A DNA stretch of 64,000 nt, taken from JAIVJG01 sp964236735. GTDB lineage: Bacteria; Acidobacteriota; Blastocatellia; Pyrinomonadales; Pyrinomonadaceae. Shown here piece after piece: positions 1 to 8,983 of this stretch. The notes below the pieces were generated by a model. The model was not told the DNA's origin. It searched no databases and saw nothing but the letters and a program-made list of their open reading frames with translations. A program made the translations under genes and the position numbers. The stretch spans positions 124,001 to 188,000 of the forward strand of contig CAXSFM010000001.1 in NCBI GenBank assembly GCA_964236735.1, read 5' to 3'. The stretch's first letter is position 1, and each line of letters starts with the position of its first letter.

Positions 1-255
1 AAACGATTCGCCCAACAAGACGCGGAGAGTTTCGAGCGCGTCGGGTATCAAATGATTTTTAACGATGTCTCTCGTTTGATAGCGCGTGAGGAAAGAGAGG
101 TGCTCGCGTTTCTTAACTTCGACGAGACGGACGTAGATATTTTTCAGTCCTGCTTCGCTGCCGCGATATTTGCCGAGCGTGAGTTTGACGAACGTGCGTG
201 CGGCGACGCTCTTCGCCAACACTTCCATGAACGTGTCGAGATGAGTTTCATTCAT
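1..255 (-). CDS. Methyltransferase-like protein, N-terminal part (runs off window)
   Basis: The reading frame opens at an ATG at 255 and continues without a stop through base 1, giving 85 residues of the N-terminus. The protein begins MNETHLDTFMEVLAKS and contains FVKLTLGKYRG and SFLTRYQTRDIVKN. From memory this pattern resembles the N-terminal region of a family annotated as class I SAM-dependent methyltransferases, but the SAM-binding domain lies outside the window, so the function is tentative. That the frame is coding is fairly safe: codon use matches the neighbours and the opposite-strand frame shows no family motif. Confidence 0.6.
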   Translation of the reverse strand, partial: MNETHLDTFMEVLAKSVAARTFVKLTLGKYRGSEAGLKNIYVRLVEVKKREHLSFLTRYQTRDIVKNHLIPDALETLRVLLGESF

Positions 256-304
256 CGTTGAATGTGCATTGAAAGCATTGAAATTAACAACACCATCTTA
301 AATC

Positions 305-487
305 TTACAGTCTCATGTCCGTCCACACCTGCTCGATGTAGGCGAGGCATTCCTCTTTCGTTCCGCTCATGCCCGCATCCTGCCAACCCCCCGGATTCTT
401 GCGATCAGCAGGCCAGATCGAATACTGCTTTTCTAAATTGACGACCACTTTGTAGATCGTATCGCCGTGCATCTCAACTGCACTCAT
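305..487 (-). CDS. MbtH-like protein
   Basis: A 60-residue protein with the MbtH family hallmarks in order: a VVNLEKQYSIWP segment, PGGW, then CLAYIEQVWTDMR at the very C-terminus. MbtH proteins are small chaperones or activators that bind the adenylation domains of non-ribosomal peptide synthetases. No such synthetase is in this window. The only AMP-ligase here, in the fusion at 8984-13453, is of acyl-CoA-ligase type and 8 kb away. So this is an orphan copy whose partner is presumably elsewhere in the genome. Length and the C-terminal WTDMR are as usual for the family. Confidence 0.9.
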   Translation of the reverse strand: MSAVEMHGDTIYKVVVNLEKQYSIWPADRKNPGGWQDAGMSGTKEECLAYIEQVWTDMRL

Positions 488-605
488 GCGGCAAATTCTC
501 CTTCATTGAAAATTCAGAATCAGGGCTTTCGGGATTCTCCACTACTAATCGTCAGACTGAATATGCGCGCACAGCATGAGTAATTCTCACACCGGCGGCG
601 CGACA

Positions 606-1289
606 TTAAACGACGTGCATGATTTCTTCCAGAGGCTTGCGCTTGATGTCCGGCACTAACGCGCCCTGCGCGGGATACCCGACGGGAATCAACACGAACG
701 GCTTCTCGTTCTTGGGGCGTCCGAGAATCTCATTGAGGAAACGCATCGGGCTGGGCGTGTGCGTCAGAGTGGCAAGGCCGGCGGCGTGCAGCGACGCAAG
801 CAAGAGACCTGTGGCAATGCCGACGGACTCCGCCGCGTAGTAGGTCGGCTCCGTCTCATTCGTCTCGCTATCAATAAGATAGTCAACGCGGAACACCACG
901 ATGAGATACGGCGCGATTTCGAGAAACGGCTTGTGCCAGTCCGTGCCGAGCGGCGCGAGACGGCGCAGCCAGCGCGCGGGCATCCGCCCTTCATAACTCG
1001 CGCGCTCTTCGGCTTCAGCAGCCTCGCGGATGCGACGTTTCGTTTCCGTATCGCGCACGACGACGAAATGCCACGGCTGCATGTTCGCGCCCGATGGAGC
1101 AGTTCCGGCGGTCGAGATAGCGCGCTCGATTAACTCGAACAAGACCGGCTCGTCGGAATAATCGCGCACGGTGCGGCGACGGCTCATCAGTTGATGAAAA
1201 GCTTGCTGGCCTGCGGTCTGTTCATCGCTCGCGCGTCGCTCAAAATCAAGCGACGCGAATTTCGGTTCGGGAAAAATAGATTCACTCAT
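606..1289 (-). CDS. Nitroreductase-family flavoprotein (BluB/IYD-like branch)
   Basis: 227 residues. The FMN-binding signature RRRTVRDYSDEPV lies at about residues 37-49 and APSGANMQPWHF at about 64-75. The latter is typical of the branch holding iodotyrosine deiodinase-like and BluB-like enzymes. Such proteins bind FMN and use NAD(P)H; the substrate cannot be read from sequence. The start chosen (1289) shares an ATGA with the stop of the upstream nnrD gene, so the two are probably translationally coupled. An in-frame extension to 1421 exists, but it lies inside nnrD and has no homology character. Confidence 0.88.
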   Translation of the reverse strand: MSESIFPEPKFASLDFERRASDEQTAGQQAFHQLMSRRRTVRDYSDEPVLFELIERAISTAGTAPSGANMQPWHFVVVRDTETKRRIREAAEAEERASYEGRMPARWLRRLAPLGTDWHKPFLEIAPYLIVVFRVDYLIDSETNETEPTYYAAESVGIATGLLLASLHAAGLATLTHTPSPMRFLNEILGRPKNEKPFVLIPVGYPAQGALVPDIKRKPLEEIMHVV

Positions 1290-2200
1290 CTCTTCACACG
1301 CTTCGATAATCCTGACATCAGCGACGGGATTTCCGCCGGCACTTCGCGCGGCAGATAGCCGAGTTGTCCCATCCGCGCGGCCAGACGGTCGCCCGCTCGC
1401 GCGTGCAGATAGACGCCCCACACGGCGGCGATGTGCGGCATCGCGCCGCGCGCCGCGAGTCCCGCGACGATGCCGGCCAGCACATCGCCGGAGCCGGAAG
1501 CCGCCAGCCCGACGTTGCCCGCGTCATTGCGAAACGCTTCACCATCCGGCGTCGCGATGAAAGTCTCACGGCCTTTGAGCGCGACGACGGCGCGCAATTC
1601 TTTCGCGGCGCGGAGAGCGATGCGGAGCGAGTCGCGCTCGATCATGGATTTATCCGTCTCATTGATGCCCGCCATCTCGCCCGCATTCGGTGTAATGATG
1701 GCGCGTCCCTCGTGCGCGTGCAGCAATTTTTTGTCAGTGGCGAGACAGGAAATCGCGCCCGCGTCAAGCACCACAATAGATTTATCACAGCAACGCAGGA
1801 CGGCTTTGACGAAGCGTCTCACCACAGTCGTGTCCATCAAGCCCGGCCCGATGCAGACAGCCTGCGCTTCTCCCAAATGTTTTTCGAGGCGCGCGACGCC
1901 CGCGTGCGAGAGTTCGCCAGCTTTGGTTTCAGGAAGCGCGAAGACGAGAGACTCCGGCACGTTCGACGCCACGAGAGGCGCGACGCTTTCCGTCGTGGCG
2001 ATTTGTAATTTCCCCGCTCCCGCGCGCAAGCCCGCCGTCGCCGCCAGCATAATCGCGCCGGGCATCTCGGAACTGCCGCCGATGATGAGCAGACGCCCGC
2101 GCTCTTCCTTGTCGCCCTCCGCGCCGGGTTGCGGCAGACGAATCTTTTTGAGAAGGCGCGGCGTGATGTGGATTGATTGCTCTATCTTTTTCATTAACAT
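1286..2200 (-). CDS. nnrD: ADP/ATP-dependent NAD(P)H-hydrate dehydratase
   Basis: About 305 residues with the YjeF C-terminal (ribokinase-like) fold. It shows GRLLIIGGSSEMPGA near the N-terminus, VCIGPGL, a TPNAGEMA segment in place of the usual TPHPGEM, and the catalytic glycine-rich block SGSGDVLAGIVAGL. The family dehydrates damaged (S)-NAD(P)HX back to NAD(P)H using a nucleoside triphosphate or diphosphate. No NnrE epimerase domain is fused to it. The start (ATG at 2200, or 2194) is placed just before the conserved domain. A longer frame back to 2476 would translate the palindrome at 2228-2300, which is unlikely. Confidence 0.88.
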   Translation of the reverse strand: MLMKKIEQSIHITPRLLKKIRLPQPGAEGDKEERGRLLIIGGSSEMPGAIMLAATAGLRAGAGKLQIATTESVAPLVASNVPESLVFALPETKAGELSHAGVARLEKHLGEAQAVCIGPGLMDTTVVRRFVKAVLRCCDKSIVVLDAGAISCLATDKKLLHAHEGRAIITPNAGEMAGINETDKSMIERDSLRIALRAAKELRAVVALKGRETFIATPDGEAFRNDAGNVGLAASGSGDVLAGIVAGLAARGAMPHIAAVWGVYLHARAGDRLAARMGQLGYLPREVPAEIPSLMSGLSKRVKR

Positions 2201-2227
2201 GACGATTCGCGATTGAATGCGACTCTT

Positions 2228-2300
2228 GTCAGTACCGCCTGCGGTAGCGGGCGGGTACTTACGTTGCAGACACCCGCCCGCTACCGCAGGCGGTACTGAC
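2228..2300. repeat. 29-bp perfect inverted repeat (palindrome A)
   Basis: The arms 2228-2256 and 2272-2300 are perfect reverse complements around a 15-nt loop. The core word is CCGCCTGCGGTAGCGGGCGG. It lies between the stop of the histidine phosphatase and the start of nnrD, both on the minus strand. There is no T-run on either side, so a simple intrinsic terminator is not favoured. It may be a REP-like unit. Confidence 0.85.
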
Positions 2301-2318
2301 TTGTTGCTAAGTTCGAGT

Positions 2319-3089
2319 TTATTTCGGAGCGACTGGCACATCGCTCGATGTGGTAACGGCCTCGCCGGCCTCTTCGAGCGGGACTGTGAAATTGAAGAGA
2401 CGCGGCGCGAACTTTCCTTTCTCGCCCATCGCTTTGTCATATTCGTAAGACGTGACCGAGCAGTTGGCGACATCACATTCGCGGTCGAGCGTCAGAATTT
2501 CATCTTCCGTCATCCGTTCGAGCAGATAACGAAAACAAAAGACGACGACCGAGTGCGCGACGATCAGAACACGCTCGCGCCTGTATTCGCGCGTCACCGT
2601 ATCTACCACGCTGCGAAGACGAAGGATTACGTCGCACCAACTCTCGCCGCCCGGCGGGCGATGATAAAACTTGCCGAGCGCGGTGCGAATCTCCGCCTGC
2701 TCCGGGTACTTTTGCTGGACGCCCGATCTGGTCAGGCGGTCGAGGATGCCGAACTCTTTTTCGCGCAGGCGTTCATCCGTCACGAAGATGATTTTCTCCG
2801 CATCAATCCCTGCGGAGGCGAGCATGATTTCCGCCGTCCTGCGCGCGCGAAGATATGGCGAGACGAGCACGACGCGCGGTCGCTCATCTTCATCCATCGC
2901 GCCGTACCAGCGACCGAGCGCGTCGGCCTGTCTCTCGCCGAGTTGCGACAGCGGCACGTCCACGTCGCGCATCGCGATGTCTATCACGCCCAGCCCGGAA
3001 GCTTCCGCGAGGTCGCGCGCCACATTTCCCGCGCTCTCGCCGTGTCGCACAATCCACAGCACGTCCGGCCACTTTTGCGAGTCGTTCAT
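2319..3089 (-). CDS. Histidine phosphatase family protein
   Basis: 256 residues. The phosphoglycerate-mutase/acid-phosphatase signature RHGES is at residues 15-19, where the histidine is the phospho-acceptor. The second catalytic histidine is probably in LIVAHSVVVFCF, with the supporting arginine in SPYLRARRT. The protein is longer than a minimal phosphatase domain and carries a C-terminal extension of about 40 residues. Substrate unknown: the family covers sugar phosphates, nucleotides and protein phosphatases. It is upstream of nnrD on the same strand, separated by palindrome A. Confidence 0.85.
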   Translation of the reverse strand: MNDSQKWPDVLWIVRHGESAGNVARDLAEASGLGVIDIAMRDVDVPLSQLGERQADALGRWYGAMDEDERPRVVLVSPYLRARRTAEIMLASAGIDAEKIIFVTDERLREKEFGILDRLTRSGVQQKYPEQAEIRTALGKFYHRPPGGESWCDVILRLRSVVDTVTREYRRERVLIVAHSVVVFCFRYLLERMTEDEILTLDRECDVANCSVTSYEYDKAMGEKGKFAPRLFNFTVPLEEAGEAVTTSSDVPVAPK

Positions 3090-3222
3090 CGGTTAATCTT
3101 TCCGTCCTTAAAAATTTGAAATAAGCCGTCGGTGACAATCAGGCTTGAGCGTGCTCGTTCAGGGTTACGCATTCATGCGTGTGATTTCATATCCCGAAAG
3201 TTTCGCGTCCGAAGACGCAACT

Positions 3223-4245
3223 CTAAACCTCGTTATTTTTGAGCGCGGCTTTTTCACTCAACGCAGTCAACATTGAAGGTGAAAGCGCAGACTCGCTCTC
3301 ACGTCCTTTGGCGCGACGCTTACCGATGCCTCCCGGCGCGGGCAGCAATTTGTTGACGAGCGCGAGCATGTCCGCCGTCGCTTCGGGAAAGAGCGCGCGA
3401 AACTTGGCGGCCACAACTGCCTGCGTGCTGATAATTAGTTCCGCATCGCCGCGCCGGCACGCCTCGACGATTTGACGCGCCGCGCGCACGGCGTTGATGG
3501 ACGAGACCGGCAGCGCGTCGCCGATGCCGAACCACGCATACTCCGCGCGATGCTGTCCCTTGAAAGTGGCATTGCGCGGGCTGCCCGTCCGCATCAGGCC
3601 GGGGCAGACGGTCGTCACGTAAATTCCATCCTTCACCAATTCCGCGCGCATCGCATCGGAGAGTCCGACGAGCGCAAACTTGCTCGCGCTGTAAGGCGCA
3701 AGATGCGGGACGCCGATCTTGCCGCCGATGGACGAGACGTTGACGATGCGCCCTTCGCGTCTTCGTCGCATCTGCGGCAAGACGGCGAGCGAAGTGTAGA
3801 GCGGCCCCCAGAAGTGGACGCGCATCGCCTCTTCAAAATCTCCGAGCGTCATTTCTTCGAGCGGCCCGACCTCGATCACGCCCGCGTTGTTGACGAGCAC
3901 ATCAATCCCGCCGAAATGTCTGTTGACGACATCAACCAACTCCGTCACCTGCGACTGCTGCGTCACATCGCATGGGACGGCGAGAACTTCTGCGCCACGC
4001 GCCTGCAAATCCTGTCGCGCCTTTTCCAGTTCATTATGGTCACGCGCGCAAATCGCCACGCGCGCACCCTCGCCCGCGAACTCGCGCCCCAAGACTAAAC
4101 CCAATCCGCGCGAGCCGCCTGTGATTAACACCGTCTTGCCGCGCAAATCCACATCGCGCCGGCGTCGCATGAGCGCGCGCGCGACCAGCAACGCGCCCGC
4201 GCCGGCGGCGGCCAGCATCAGGCCATTCTTTTCCCTGTCATCCAT
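3223..4245 (-). CDS. Membrane-anchored short-chain dehydrogenase/reductase
   Basis: 340 residues. A hydrophobic N-terminal segment (about residues 8-24) followed by a run of arginines suggests a single membrane anchor. It is followed by a classical SDR domain: TGGSRGLG (42-49) for NAD(P) binding, NNAG, and the catalytic YSASK. The substrate cannot be deduced. The start is supported by a GGGGGAG ribosome-binding site 8 bases upstream. Related membrane SDRs are often annotated as ketoreductases of lipid metabolism, which is only a guess here. Confidence 0.88.
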   Translation of the reverse strand: MDDREKNGLMLAAAGAGALLVARALMRRRRDVDLRGKTVLITGGSRGLGLVLGREFAGEGARVAICARDHNELEKARQDLQARGAEVLAVPCDVTQQSQVTELVDVVNRHFGGIDVLVNNAGVIEVGPLEEMTLGDFEEAMRVHFWGPLYTSLAVLPQMRRRREGRIVNVSSIGGKIGVPHLAPYSASKFALVGLSDAMRAELVKDGIYVTTVCPGLMRTGSPRNATFKGQHRAEYAWFGIGDALPVSSINAVRAARQIVEACRRGDAELIISTQAVVAAKFRALFPEATADMLALVNKLLPAPGGIGKRRAKGRESESALSPSMLTALSEKAALKNNEV

Positions 4246-4284
4246 CGCCGACTCCCCCCTTAATATTCGCTTTCGCGCATCGCT

Positions 4285-5052
4285 TCAAATGAACGTCGCC
4301 ACGACCGGCGTGTGATCCGACGGTCGCTCCCAACCGCGCGGCTCGCGGTCAATCAGGCAGTCCGTGCAACGCTCGGCCAGAGGCTCGGAGACCCAGACGT
4401 GATCAATTCTCAAGCCCGTGTTGCGTCGAAAAGAACCCGCGCGATAATCCCACCAAGAGTAATGTCCGCTGCCCTTCGTGTGCTGGCGAAACGAATCCAC
4501 GAAGCCCCACTCTCTGATTTCTTCGAGCGCGTCACGCTCCGGCTTGCTGCACAAAATCCGACCGCGCCACAACTCCGGGTCATGCACGTCCTCATCTTCC
4601 GGCGCGACGTTGAAGTCACCGCACAGCAACACGTCCGCATCCGTCCAGCATTCTTCGTCGAAGTATTCGCGCAGACGCTTCATCCAGTTGAGCTTAAATT
4701 TGTACTTGTCCGCGCCGACCGACTGGCCGTTCGGGACATAGACGTTGACGACGCGCACGCTTTCAACCGTCGCCGCCAGCAGACGCGCGTGCGCTCCCTC
4801 TTCATCATCGGGGAAACCTCTCTGCACGTCCTCGCAAGGAGCGCGAGAGAGAATCGCCACGCCGTTGTAAGTGCGCTGCCCGTAAATTTCCGAGCGGTAG
4901 CCGATGGCGGCAAACTCCTGCGCGGGAAAGCGCGCCGCCTCGCATTTGATTTCCTGTAAGCACAGCACGTCGGGTCTGGCTTTCTCAAGCCATTGCAAAA
5001 CGAGCGGCAGACGCGCCTGCACGGAGTTGACGTTCCACGTTGCGATTTTCAC
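4285..5052 (-). CDS. xth: Exodeoxyribonuclease III
   Basis: 255 residues covering the whole exonuclease-endonuclease-phosphatase fold. It begins MKIATWNVNSVQARLP, then LCLQEIKC (metal-binding glutamate), LLCGDFNVAPEDEDV and a C-terminal SDHTPVVA with the catalytic aspartate-histidine pair. This class acts as an AP endonuclease and 3'-5' exonuclease in base-excision repair. The start is a GTG at 5052. Length is as expected for XthA. Confidence 0.93.
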   Translation of the reverse strand: MKIATWNVNSVQARLPLVLQWLEKARPDVLCLQEIKCEAARFPAQEFAAIGYRSEIYGQRTYNGVAILSRAPCEDVQRGFPDDEEGAHARLLAATVESVRVVNVYVPNGQSVGADKYKFKLNWMKRLREYFDEECWTDADVLLCGDFNVAPEDEDVHDPELWRGRILCSKPERDALEEIREWGFVDSFRQHTKGSGHYSWWDYRAGSFRRNTGLRIDHVWVSEPLAERCTDCLIDREPRGWERPSDHTPVVATFI

Positions 5053-5135
5053 GATGGAGACATCTTAGCTTGCCGTCATCTGATTTTGTAAACGGTTTGT
5101 GCCGTTGTGAGATAAATTTGACAACTTGAAGGCGA

Positions 5136-5348
5136 TTAACCGACCTTCACGAGTGATGGGCGTTTGGCGTGGCTCTTTTCATCGGGCGCATGTTTCTCCC
5201 ACTCGCGCCCGCAGACACGACAGCGATAGAGATTTTTGCGCGACGGATCGGTGCGCGATTCATCTTCGAGGAACGCGGCGATGTAAGCGGGCACGCTTGC
5301 GCCCTCAAGTTTCTCAAGTGTCGCGCACGAGCATTGTGGCTGGCTCAA
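5136..5348 (-). CDS. Small cysteine-rich protein of unknown function
   Basis: 70 residues with two cysteine pairs, CSC near the N-terminus and CRVCGREW in the middle, suggesting a small zinc-binding fold. No family recognised. The likely start is a TTG at 5348 preceded by GAGGA at about 8 bases. It lies 13 bases downstream of the secreted protein gene on the same strand, so they are probably co-transcribed. Confidence 0.6.
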   Translation of the reverse strand: MSQPQCSCATLEKLEGASVPAYIAAFLEDESRTDPSRKNLYRCRVCGREWEKHAPDEKSHAKRPSLVKVG

Positions 5349-5361
5349 TGTTTTGTCCTCG

Positions 5362-5793
5362 TTATAGGCAGCGCATCAAATGCGGCTCGCGGCCAAAGTG
5401 GAGTTGATACGTGCCGAGCGTTTGACCCGTCCCCGTTAGCTTCACGGTCAACGTCAACTCGTTGCCGCGCAGCCGTCCGGTATAGCTCGCAGCCTGTGTG
5501 CTGTCCGGCTCGTTGATTCGTATCGGCCCGGCATGTCCTCTGCCGTGCGTCCCCTTAAGAAGGAAACTGCCGCGCCGGTCAACCTTGAGCGGCGCATCAA
5601 TCGTTCCCGTCCCGCAGTCATATTCGATTGACGCGCCCATCCGTGTGACGCTCAGGCGAATGTGATCTCCGCCCCAGATGCCCTCCGCGACGCGCCTCGC
5701 TCCGCCGGCTTTGCCGTCCACAGTTTGATTCAACGTCAGCATCAAAACGCAGAGCATGACACCAACCGCCGCTCTCGAAATTATGTGATTCAT
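5362..5793 (-). CDS. Secreted protein of unknown function
   Basis: 143 residues. A clear signal peptide (MNHIISRAAVGVMLCVLML and onwards) is followed by a small, probably beta-rich domain with GTIDAPLKV, GSFLLKGTHGRGHAGP and LTVKLTGTGQTLGTYQLHFG. The composition and the repeated short strands suggest a lipocalin-like or beta-sandwich fold, but no family is recognised. Probably exported to the periplasm. Its neighbour downstream is the small cysteine-rich protein. Confidence 0.65.
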   Translation of the reverse strand: MNHIISRAAVGVMLCVLMLTLNQTVDGKAGGARRVAEGIWGGDHIRLSVTRMGASIEYDCGTGTIDAPLKVDRRGSFLLKGTHGRGHAGPIRINEPDSTQAASYTGRLRGNELTLTVKLTGTGQTLGTYQLHFGREPHLMRCL

Positions 5794-6013
5794 CGTCTTT
5801 GCTCACTTCCAGCGTGTGGTCAGACGCCGCACTCCGTCAACTATTTTCACGTAAAAGTCTCAACGTAAACATGCAATTCACCAGAGACGCGCGTGCGGCA
5901 ATTTACCAAATTGTCGCAGGATGAGTTAATATTTTCGCCCAACGCATGACAGAGCGCAAAGCGCTTCGCTAAATCAACACGCATTTCGACGCGCACATTT
6001 TCGGGAGGACTAT

Positions 6014-6676
6014 TTGACAGCCGCCGCATTCTACGACCTAGAGGGCACGCTCGTGAGCACCAATCTCGTGCATACGCTCGGCTTCTACGCGCGCAACCAG
6101 CAAGGTTTGCTCCGCAGCATTCGCAAGAGCGCCGCCACGCTCGTCAGCCTGCCCGTCTTCGCCGTCACGGATCAGGTCAGCCGCATGGTCTTCAACGACA
6201 TGTTTTTCAAACGCTACAAAGGCGAATCCGAAGACCGTCTCCGTTACTTCGCCGGAGACTTGTTCGAGAAAGTGCTCAAGCCCGCCATCTTTCCCGGCTC
6301 GTTCGAGTTGATCGAAAAGTCGCGCAGCCTCGGACTCCGGCAAGTGGTTGTGACAGGCGCGCTCGACATCTCGGTTGAGCCGCTGATGAAGCACTTGGGA
6401 ATTGACGACTACGTGGCAAATCGTCTTGAATTCGTCAACGGCGTCGCGACGGGACGACTGCTCCCGCCCGTGCTCGCCTCCGCGACGAAGGCTTCGTGGA
6501 TACGCACCTACGCCGAGCGCGAGAAAATCAATCTCAACGAATCCTTCGCATACAGCGACAGCATGAGCGATTTGCCCATGCTCTCCATCGTCGGACACCC
6601 GGCGGCGGTCAACCCCGACATGCGCCTCAAACAGACGGCGCTTCATCACGACTGGCCGATACTGAATTTGAAGTGA
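6014..6676 (+). CDS. HAD-IB family phosphatase (SerB-like)
   Basis: 220 residues. HAD motif I is FYDLEGTL, with the nucleophile aspartate kept but the general acid aspartate replaced by glutamate. A helical cap follows, then VVTGALD (motif II region) and YSDSMSDLPML (motif IV). The start is a TTG at 6014 supported by GGAGG 5-7 bases upstream; no nearby ATG preserves motif I. First gene of the presumed lipid cluster. Its stop codon lies inside the left arm of palindrome B. The substrate is unknown; a phosphorylated lipid precursor would fit the context. Confidence 0.8.
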   Translation: MTAAAFYDLEGTLVSTNLVHTLGFYARNQQGLLRSIRKSAATLVSLPVFAVTDQVSRMVFNDMFFKRYKGESEDRLRYFAGDLFEKVLKPAIFPGSFELIEKSRSLGLRQVVVTGALDISVEPLMKHLGIDDYVANRLEFVNGVATGRLLPPVLASATKASWIRTYAEREKINLNESFAYSDSMSDLPMLSIVGHPAAVNPDMRLKQTALHHDWPILNLK

Positions 6677-6751
6677 TGAGTGATGAGTGATGAGTGATGA
6701 GTAAAGAAATTTTGCTCTCACTCATCACTCATCACTCATCACTCATCACTT
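6671..6751. repeat. 32-bp perfect inverted repeat of TGATGAG units (palindrome B)
   Basis: Arms 6671-6702 and 6720-6751 are exact reverse complements around a 17-nt loop. Each arm is a tandem run of a 7-base word (TGATGAG). The left arm contains the TGA stop of the HAD phosphatase, and the right arm ends 7 bases before the ATG of the next gene. A close relative is at 47126-47204. Confidence 0.9.
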
Positions 6752-6758
6752 AATAAAG

Positions 6759-8357
<1,599 letters not shown>

Positions 8358-8381
8358 GGTAAATGCATACGAGACATAGCA

Positions 8382-8954
8382 ATGAGTACGACTCGCATAA
8401 TTACTGCTGACGATTTGTTAGTCATGCCTCATCGTGATAGGCACGGCAATGATTGCCGACTTGAGTTGATTCACGGAGAGGTAAAGACGGCATCGCTCAA
8501 TTCAATGGCACATGGCGTACTCTGCGTAAGACTTGCAACCGCCGTCAGTAATTTTGTTGAAGCGCACGAGCTAGGCGTTGTCTTCGCTACAGGGACAGGA
8601 TTTCTCGTGGAGCAGAATCCTGATACGGTGTACGGCGTAGATGTCGCGTTTGTGAGCCACAAGCGGTTGAAGGCAGTCAATAATCTCGAAAAGTTCATTC
8701 CCTTTGCGCCCGATTTAGCTATAGAAGTTTTGGGCATGAACGATACGATTTACGAAATGGATGAGAAGATCGCTTTCTACTTTGCCGCCGGTTCGCGCCT
8801 TGTGTGTATCATCAATCCGAAGCGTCGCACGGTTGCGGTTTATACTTCGACGCTTGACGTGCGTATTTTCGACGGCAGCGACACGCTCGACGGCGGCGAC
8901 GTTTTGCCGGGCTTCAAACTTGAGCTTTCCAGACTATTTGCCAACTTAAAATAG
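8382..8954 (+). CDS. Uma2 family (DUF820) putative endonuclease
   Basis: 190 residues with the Uma2/PD-(D/E)xK layout: ELIHGEV, then GVDVAFVS (catalytic aspartate), APDLAIEVLG (catalytic glutamate), EKIAFYFAAGSRLVCIINP and VAVYTS. The family is abundant in cyanobacteria and acidobacteria; its role is not settled. Visible base composition is more AT-rich than the flanking genes. It lies between two genes that otherwise look like one operon, so it may be a later insertion. Confidence 0.85.
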   Translation: MSTTRIITADDLLVMPHRDRHGNDCRLELIHGEVKTASLNSMAHGVLCVRLATAVSNFVEAHELGVVFATGTGFLVEQNPDTVYGVDVAFVSHKRLKAVNNLEKFIPFAPDLAIEVLGMNDTIYEMDEKIAFYFAAGSRLVCIINPKRRTVAVYTSTLDVRIFDGSDTLDGGDVLPGFKLELSRLFANLK

Positions 8955-8983
8955 CGAGACGCGGCGCGGCATCCTGAGCCAAC

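Noticed and set aside
606..1421. Longer nitroreductase start at 1421
   Set aside because: The extra 44 residues overlap nnrD in another frame and look like translated GC-rich noise; the ATGA junction at 1286-1289 is the better start.
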